The translations under genes were made by a program, and so were the position numbers. The notes under the pieces are model-generated. The model saw nothing but the letters and a program-made list of their open reading frames with translations. It had not been told where the DNA came from and searched no databases. A stretch of DNA of 18,023 bases from Novosphingobium sp. UBA1948 (GTDB lineage Bacteria; Pseudomonadota; Alphaproteobacteria; Sphingomonadales; Sphingomonadaceae). Position 1 is the first letter of the stretch; each line of letters opens with the position of its first letter. Of this stretch, positions 13,653 through 18,023 are shown piece by piece. The stretch is from the NCBI GenBank assembly GCA_002336765.1, contig DDES01000036.1, positions 1 through 18,023 on the forward strand, given 5' to 3'.

Positions 13653-15094
13653 AGCGCACCCTATTCCTGCAAGGCCCCTCGTTTGACGGATATGATGGCG
13701 GGGCCGGTGCGCGCTACCAGATGAAGCGCGAGGTCAAAAGCTTCTGGTATCCCACATGGATCGCCCAGCCCGCCGCGATGGTGGAAGGCAGCAAGCTGAT
13801 CGACGCCCCCGCGCATGACCTGTCATGGGATGATATCGCCCATGAGTTCGACGACCGCGATCTGGTTTTCCTGCACACGTCCACCCCCAGCTTCCGGCAG
13901 GATGTGCAGACCGCCGAACTCATCAAGGCCCGTAATCCGGCGATCCTGATCGGTTTTGTCGGCGCCAAGGTGATGATCGAGGACGAAAAGAGCCTTGCCG
14001 CCAGCAAGGCCATCGATTTCGTCTGCCGCGAGGAATATGATTTCACCTGCGTCGAGATCGCGCAGGGCAAGCCGCTGGCCGAGGTGGATGGTATCACATG
14101 GCGCGCGCCGGACGGATCCATCATCCGCAACAAGGACCGCGCCCAGATCGAGGATATGGATGTGCTGCCGATGGTCAGCCCGATCTATCGCCGCGATCTC
14201 GATCCGACCAAATATTACGGTGGCTACCAGCGCCACCCCTATGTCAGCTTCTACACCGGACGCGGTTGCAAGAGTCGCTGCACCTTCTGCCTCTGGCCGC
14301 AAACGATCAGCGGCCACCGCTATCGCCACCGCAGCGTGGGCAAGGTGATCGAGGAGGTGAAATACATCCTCAAGGAAATGCCCGAGGTGAAGGAAATCTT
14401 CTTTGACGACGACACGCTGGCCGATGCGCATGATTTCGTGATCGAACTGTCGGGCGAACTGGCGAAGCTCGGCTTTGGCCGCAAGGGTTTCGACATCACC
14501 TGGGGCTGCAACGCCAAGGCCAACGTGCCCTTCAAGGTGCTCAAGGCCATGAAGGAAGGCGGCTGCCGCGTGCTGCTGGTCGGCTATGAAAGCGGCAACC
14601 AGCAGATCCTGCACAACATCAAGAAGGGCCTGCGCACCGATGTCGCGCGGCAGTTCACCAAGGATGCGCATAGCCTTGGCCTCACCATCCACGGCACCTT
14701 CATCCTCGGCCTGCCCGGCGAGACGCTGGAGACGATCGAGGAAACCATCCGCTATGCCATCGAGCTGAACCCGCATACCATTCAAGTCAGCCTCGCCGCG
14801 CCCTATCCCGGCACGTTCCTGTATAAGCAGGCCACCGAAAATGGCTGGTTCGACGGGTCTGACCATCTGCTGACCGACGGTGGCAACCAGATTGCCCAGC
14901 TTTCCTATCCGCATCTCTCGCGCGAGGTGATCTTCGACAAGGTCGAGGAATTCTACCGTCGCTACTATTTCCGCCCCAGCAAGATCGCCTCGATCGTGGG
15001 CGAGATGCTGCGCGACTGGGATATGCTCAAGCGCCGGTTGCGCGAGGGTGTGGAATTCTTCGACTTCCTGCGCCGCCGGAAAGAAGCCGCCTGA
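13649..15094 (+). CDS. hpnJ: HpnJ, radical SAM enzyme for hopanoid cyclitol ring formation
   Basis: A 481-residue radical SAM protein of the B12-binding-domain class. Genetic work in other bacteria assigns HpnJ to the conversion of BHT-glucosamine to the cyclitol ether, a ring contraction of the sugar. The start is ATG 13649, overlapping the hpnI stop (ATGA), with GAAGAGA about five bases upstream. The SAM cluster motif is Cys207-x3-Cys211-x2-Cys214 (CKSRCTFC), followed by EIFFDDDT and a GYESGN block typical of B12-type radical SAM enzymes. The N-terminal approximately 150 residues occupy the place of the cobalamin-binding domain, with a FVGAKV strand, but I see no DxHxxG motif, so cobalamin binding is doubtful. 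It is followed four nt later by hpnK. Confidence 0.95.
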   Translation: MKRTLFLQGPSFDGYDGGAGARYQMKREVKSFWYPTWIAQPAAMVEGSKLIDAPAHDLSWDDIAHEFDDRDLVFLHTSTPSFRQDVQTAELIKARNPAILIGFVGAKVMIEDEKSLAASKAIDFVCREEYDFTCVEIAQGKPLAEVDGITWRAPDGSIIRNKDRAQIEDMDVLPMVSPIYRRDLDPTKYYGGYQRHPYVSFYTGRGCKSRCTFCLWPQTISGHRYRHRSVGKVIEEVKYILKEMPEVKEIFFDDDTLADAHDFVIELSGELAKLGFGRKGFDITWGCNAKANVPFKVLKAMKEGGCRVLLVGYESGNQQILHNIKKGLRTDVARQFTKDAHSLGLTIHGTFILGLPGETLETIEETIRYAIELNPHTIQVSLAAPYPGTFLYKQATENGWFDGSDHLLTDGGNQIAQLSYPHLSREVIFDKVEEFYRRYYFRPSKIASIVGEMLRDWDMLKRRLREGVEFFDFLRRRKEAA

Positions 15095-15098
15095 AACG

Positions 15099-15911
15099 AT
15101 GCAGCGGCGCCTCGTCATCACCGCTGACGATTTCGGCGCCGCCATCGCGGTGAACGAGGCGGTGGAAATCGCCCATCGCGAGGGCATCCTGACGGCGGCA
15201 AGCCTGATGGTGGCAGGCGATGCAGCGCAGGATGCAGTGGCGCGCGCGCGGACCATGCCCGATCTAGGGGTTGGCCTGCATGTGGTGCTGGCCGATGGCC
15301 GCCCCGTCTTGCCACCCGAACGCATCCCCGCGCTGGTGGGAAGCGATGGCCTGTTTCACCCCGATATGGTGCGCACCGCCTTTCGCATCGCGCTCGATCC
15401 CGCCGCGCGCGCGCAGATGCGGGCCGAAGTCGCCGCGCAATTCGATGCCTTTGCCGCCACCGGCCTGCCCCTTGACCATGCCAATGCCCACAAGCATTTC
15501 CACCTCCACCCGATGATCGCCGCGGCCATGCTGGAGGCGGGCAGGCCCCACGGGCTGCGCGCCATCCGCTGCCCCGCGCAAGGGGGCGGGATCATGGCAT
15601 GGTGGGCTCGCAAGCTCGCCAAGGGCTGGCGCGCGCAGGGCCTTGCCGCCAATGACCAGGTCGAAGGCCTTGCCCAGACCGGCGCTTTCGACACGGTACG
15701 CATGGCGCAGACGCTAGCCCGCCTGCCCGCTGGCCTGACAGAGCTCTACACCCATCCCGCCACGCAGGATGCCTATGCCGGCTCTGCGCCCGCCTACCGC
15801 TATCGCGCCGAACTGGCCGCGCTCACCGCGCCCGAAACCCGCGCGGCGTTGGAGGCCAGCGGCGCCTTGACGGGAGGTTTTGCCCGCTTTGCTGCCGGAG
15901 AGGCAGCCTGA
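15099..15911 (+). CDS. hpnK: HpnK, YdjC/ChbG-type hopanoid deacetylase
   Basis: A 270-residue member of the YdjC/ChbG carbohydrate deacetylase family that removes the acetyl group from BHT-N-acetylglucosamine before HpnJ acts. The start is ATG 15099, four nt after the hpnJ stop; GGAAAGAAG just upstream gives a ribosome binding site. Metal and catalytic motifs are all visible: TADDFG (Asp10, Asp11), GLHVVLADG (His61) and HANAHKHFHLHP (127-138, with His127 and His131 in the metal/catalytic positions by homology). ELYTHPAT near residue 218 is also family-typical. No signal peptide is seen, so it should act in the cytoplasm. The stop and the next start share one base (TGATG). Confidence 0.94.
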   Translation: MQRRLVITADDFGAAIAVNEAVEIAHREGILTAASLMVAGDAAQDAVARARTMPDLGVGLHVVLADGRPVLPPERIPALVGSDGLFHPDMVRTAFRIALDPAARAQMRAEVAAQFDAFAATGLPLDHANAHKHFHLHPMIAAAMLEAGRPHGLRAIRCPAQGGGIMAWWARKLAKGWRAQGLAANDQVEGLAQTGAFDTVRMAQTLARLPAGLTELYTHPATQDAYAGSAPAYRYRAELAALTAPETRAALEASGALTGGFARFAAGEAA

Positions 15912-16873
15912 TGGCCCTGCTGCTCGCCGCCACGCTGGCCCTTGCTTCACCCGAGGGCGTCCCGCCCGAACCGACGCCCCCGAACGCGCAGGAAGTGCCT
16001 TCGCCGGTCGCTACCCCTGCACCACCGGCGCCAGCAGCCGTTCCGCCAGCGCCCGAAGCGCCGCCCGCAAAAGCCGCTGCGGGCACCTCCGACCCGCTCG
16101 AGCCGGTCAACCGGCTGTTCTATGCCGTCAACCAGCCCTTCGACCGTTTCCTCATCCGACCGGTGGCGCAAATCTATCTGGCCGTCTTGCCCGAACCGGT
16201 GCGTGACGGCGCGCATAATGCGATCCACAATCTGCTGGCGCCGGTCGGCGTGGTGAATGATGTGCTGCAATTGCGCCCGCGCCGCGCGCTGCGCGCCACC
16301 GTGCGCATCCTCATCAACACCACGCTTGGCGTTGGCGGCTTGTTCGATATGGCCAAGCGCAAGCCCTTCAATATTCCGGGCCATGACAATGGCTTTGCCG
16401 ACACGCTGGGTTATTATGGCATCAAGGCGGGGCCGTATCTCTATCTGCCGCTGCTGGGCCCGACCACCGCGCGCGATGTGGTCGGCGCGGCAGGCGATTA
16501 TTTCACCCAGCCGCGCGTGTTGGGCTTCATCACCCATCCCTCGACGAAGAAGTCCGTCTTCACCAACAAGCTGAAGCTGGGCACCTATGGCACGGTCATC
16601 ACCATCGTGAACGGGCTGGACGAGCGCGCGCGCGCCGATGACGATCTGGAGCGTATCCGCAAGCAGTCGGTCGATCCCTATGCCTCGCTGCGCGCCTATT
16701 ACCTGCAAAACCGCGCGGGCGAGATCGCCAAGCTGAAAGCCAAGGATGGCGAGGAACCGCATCTGCCCGAGGGCGAAGACCCGCTGGCTGATCCCCTTCT
16801 CGATCCTGCGGCTCCCGAGCCCGCAGCACCTCCTTCCGCTGCGCCTCAGCCTGCCCCTGCCCCTGCGCGCTGA
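15911..16873 (+). CDS. MlaA/VacJ-family lipid-transport protein without lipobox
   Basis: A 320-residue protein of the MlaA/VacJ family, whose E. coli member is an outer-membrane lipoprotein that extracts mislocalised phospholipids. The start is ATG 15911, sharing one base with the hpnK stop; GGAGAGG at 15897-15903 is a strong ribosome binding site and no start lies further upstream in frame. Residues 1-13 are hydrophobic and signal-like, 14-58 are rich in Pro and Ala, and the MlaA domain covers about 60-260, opening with DPLEPVNRLFYAVNQPFDR and including GLFDMA, a typical MlaA block. The tail from about 285 is again Pro/Ala-rich. There is no cysteine anywhere in the protein, so the usual lipoprotein anchor is absent. 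It belongs to the hpnI-J-K transcription unit, and a role in hopanoid placement at the outer membrane is an inference. Confidence 0.88.
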   Translation: MALLLAATLALASPEGVPPEPTPPNAQEVPSPVATPAPPAPAAVPPAPEAPPAKAAAGTSDPLEPVNRLFYAVNQPFDRFLIRPVAQIYLAVLPEPVRDGAHNAIHNLLAPVGVVNDVLQLRPRRALRATVRILINTTLGVGGLFDMAKRKPFNIPGHDNGFADTLGYYGIKAGPYLYLPLLGPTTARDVVGAAGDYFTQPRVLGFITHPSTKKSVFTNKLKLGTYGTVITIVNGLDERARADDDLERIRKQSVDPYASLRAYYLQNRAGEIAKLKAKDGEEPHLPEGEDPLADPLLDPAAPEPAAPPSAAPQPAPAPAR

Positions 16874-17841
16874 CGATAGCGGTATTCCAGCGCCGGCCAC
16901 GCCAGCAAGGCCGCGCCAAAGCACACATCGCGCAGCCGCAGCACCAGCGATAGCGCGAGCGCCTGAGGCGCCGCCACGCCCATCGCCGCCCCTGCCAGCA
17001 CCGCGCCAGCCTCCTGCATCACCAACCCGCCGGGAATGAAAAACAGGATCACCCGCGCCGAAGTTGCCGCGCTTTCAATCGCCAGCGCGCCAAACAGCGA
17101 CAGGTCCAGCCCGAACACCTTGGCCGCCAGCCACACCTGAACGCCTGACAGGCCCCATGCGATACAGTGCAACAGGATCGCGAGCGGCATACCCGTTTTC
17201 TGGCGCGCCAGTTCGCGGCGCATCAAATGGATCTCGGCCCGCGCGCGACGGCCTGTGCGGCTCTGCCAGAAGCGCGCGTGGTGCCCGCTGCCCCGCCACC
17301 ACCGCCACGCGGCCCAGCCCGCCAGCGGCAAAAGCAGAGCCAGAAGCCAAACCGGTCCTGCATGGACAGTCATATAACAGCCCCCTTTACAGGTTTCCGC
17401 CTGAAACCATCCCCACAGCACCCAGCCCGCCAGCAGCATATAGGGTATCTCGGCCAGAATCTCGGCAGTGAGGTCCAGCGCGCGCAGGGCAATCGCCGCC
17501 CGCCCGCGCCCGCCCAACACCACCAGCACTCTAGCTCCCACCACCTCGCCAAGGCCGGGGGGGAAGATCAGAAGATTATGCGCCGCATCGCGCACCAGCC
17601 GTGCCACAAAGCTGGAACGGAACGGAATGCCCACCCGCAGTGCCTGTTGCGCCGCAGTACACAATAAGATCGCCAGCAATTGGACCGGCAGGACCACCAG
17701 CACCGCGCGCGGGTCCATCGTGGCCCATGCCTGCGCCAACATATGCCGCAACCCGCCATTGCCGGCCACCGCGCCCAGCAGCAGCACCAGCAGAAGCGCG
17801 GGCGGCAGGATCACCCGCCAATGTGTGGACTTGTGGCTCAT
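16846..17841 (-). CDS. hpnL: HpnL, multi-spanning membrane protein (lysylphosphatidylglycerol synthase TM-like)
   Basis: A 331-residue integral membrane protein of the UPF0104/LPG-synthase transmembrane family; the hopanoid-locus type is called HpnL and is thought to be flippase-like, though its function is not demonstrated as far as I know. About seven or eight hydrophobic segments are visible, near residues 8-28, 43-62, 118-148 (broken), 165-182, 218-240, 245-280 and 283-315. A basic loop (about 185-212) lies in the middle, and R-D-A-A-H-N-L-L-x-F-P-P-G-L-G-E-V-V-G (about 86-104) matches the family signature. The start is ATG 17841, with AGAGGG about six bases upstream. The 3' end overlaps the mlaA-like gene tail to tail by 28 nt, where one strand encodes Ala/Gly and the other Pro/Ala. 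Confidence 0.88.
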   Translation of the reverse strand: MSHKSTHWRVILPPALLLVLLLGAVAGNGGLRHMLAQAWATMDPRAVLVVLPVQLLAILLCTAAQQALRVGIPFRSSFVARLVRDAAHNLLIFPPGLGEVVGARVLVVLGGRGRAAIALRALDLTAEILAEIPYMLLAGWVLWGWFQAETCKGGCYMTVHAGPVWLLALLLPLAGWAAWRWWRGSGHHARFWQSRTGRRARAEIHLMRRELARQKTGMPLAILLHCIAWGLSGVQVWLAAKVFGLDLSLFGALAIESAATSARVILFFIPGGLVMQEAGAVLAGAAMGVAAPQALALSLVLRLRDVCFGAALLAWPALEYRYRQRAGAGAG

Positions 17842-17966
17842 GCCCGCCCTCTAGGCCGCGACGGCACCGCTGCCTAGAGCCAATCACAGCAAGCCCGACA
17901 GGACAGACCCCGTGCAAGACAAACCATTGCCCCCGCCCCGCTTTTGCGCCAGAGCTAGGCGCGTCT
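17842..17966. promoter_or_regulatory. divergent hpnL / downstream gene intergenic region
   Basis: These 125 nt lie between the hpnL start and the candidate start at 17967, and should hold leftward and rightward promoters. The clearest element is the inverted repeat described separately (17849-17879). No confident -35/-10 pair is visible on either strand; the middle is GC-rich with a CCCCCGCCCC tract at about 17929-17938. Confidence 0.4.
17849..17879. repeat. perfect 8-nt inverted repeat abutting the hpnL ribosome binding site
   Basis: The arms CTCTAGGC (17849-17856) and GCCTAGAG (17872-17879) are perfectly complementary with a 15-nt spacer. On the hpnL (minus) strand the proximal arm ends in AGAG, which is part of the AGAGGG ribosome binding site, seven nt before the ATG. 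It could be an operator dyad or an mRNA hairpin that masks the ribosome binding site. Confidence 0.6.
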
Positions 17967-18023
17967 ATGCCTGCTACCCGTTTCTCCCTCGCGCGCCTGA
18001 CGCCGCAGATCGCCCGCATGGTC
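17967..18023 (+). CDS. 5' fragment of a downstream gene, possibly hpnN
   Basis: An open frame begins at ATG 17967 and runs without a stop to the end of the window (19 codons, MPATRFSLARLTPQIARMV). The short basic/amphipathic start would suit an inner-membrane protein whose first transmembrane helix follows. In hopanoid loci hpnL is often close to hpnN, an RND-type exporter, which makes hpnN the leading guess, but nothing in these 19 residues proves it. The ribosome binding site is weak (CTAGG region). Another open frame from GTG near 17911 also has no stop before the edge, so the start is uncertain. Confidence 0.35.
   Translation, partial: MPATRFSLARLTPQIARMV

Noticed and set aside
13823..15325. 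A 500-codon minus-strand open frame antisense to hpnJ and the start of hpnK
   Set aside because: It is a mirror frame of a high-GC gene with no recognisable domain; the plus strand carries clear radical SAM and YdjC motifs.
15947..16924. A 325-codon minus-strand open frame opposite the mlaA-like gene
   Set aside because: Shadow frame with Arg/Gly-rich composition; it also overlaps the true 3' end of hpnL in another frame.
17576..18019. A minus-strand 147-codon open frame crossing the hpnL start and the right edge
   Set aside because: It overlaps hpnL in another frame and shows no motif; hpnL has a ribosome binding site and a family signature.

Overview
The window (18,023 nt, high G+C, with typical alphaproteobacterial codon use) is almost entirely a hopanoid biosynthesis, tailoring and transport locus. 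The full set of hpnA-M type genes, the Sphingomonadales/Zymomonas flavour of the proteins and the dense overlapping gene packing suggest a sphingomonad such as Novosphingobium. That genus-level assignment is an inference. I see no RNA genes, IS elements, CRISPR arrays or phage genes.

Layout. (1) 1-1775, plus strand: the 3' three quarters of dxs (first enzyme of the MEP isoprenoid pathway), followed by a TTGA-overlapping small exported DUF2141 protein. (2) 1789-2409, minus strand: hpnM, a periplasmic MlaC/Ttg2D-like lipid-binding protein. It diverges from (3) 2577-4720, plus strand: ispH (last MEP enzyme) and hpnH (radical SAM adenosylhopane synthase). (4) 4736-12460, minus strand: a seven-gene operon in transcription order hpnA-hpnB-hpnC-hpnD-hpnE-shc(hpnF)-hpnG, in which every junction is a 4-nt or 1-nt stop/start overlap. 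(5) 12519-16873, plus strand: hpnI-hpnJ-hpnK and a MlaA/VacJ-family gene, again nearly gapless. (6) 16846-17841, minus strand: hpnL, a multi-spanning membrane protein whose 3' end overlaps the mlaA-like gene tail to tail. (7) 17967 to the end, plus strand: the first 19 codons of a gene that continues outside the window, possibly hpnN (RND-type hopanoid exporter).

How the genes work together. Dxs and IspH bracket the MEP pathway that supplies IPP/DMAPP. HpnD, HpnC and HpnE turn two farnesyl diphosphates into squalene by way of presqualene diphosphate and hydroxysqualene. Shc cyclises squalene to hopene/diploptene. HpnH adds a 5'-deoxyadenosyl group, and HpnG removes adenine to start the C35 bacteriohopanetetrol (BHT) side chain. 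HpnI adds an N-acetylglucosamine, HpnK deacetylates it and HpnJ rearranges the sugar to the cyclitol ether. HpnM, the MlaA-like protein, HpnL and the possible HpnN look like the lipid-trafficking part. The predicted product is therefore BHT cyclitol ether. No hpnO (aminotriol) or hpnP (2-methylation) gene is present here.

The system as a whole is known. The less ordinary parts are the MlaA-like protein without any lipobox cysteine, the DUF2141 gene coupled to dxs, a hairpin-capable dyad running into the hpnL ribosome binding site, a 58-nt divergent control region between hpnA and hpnI, and a 15-nt tandem duplication at the start of shc.
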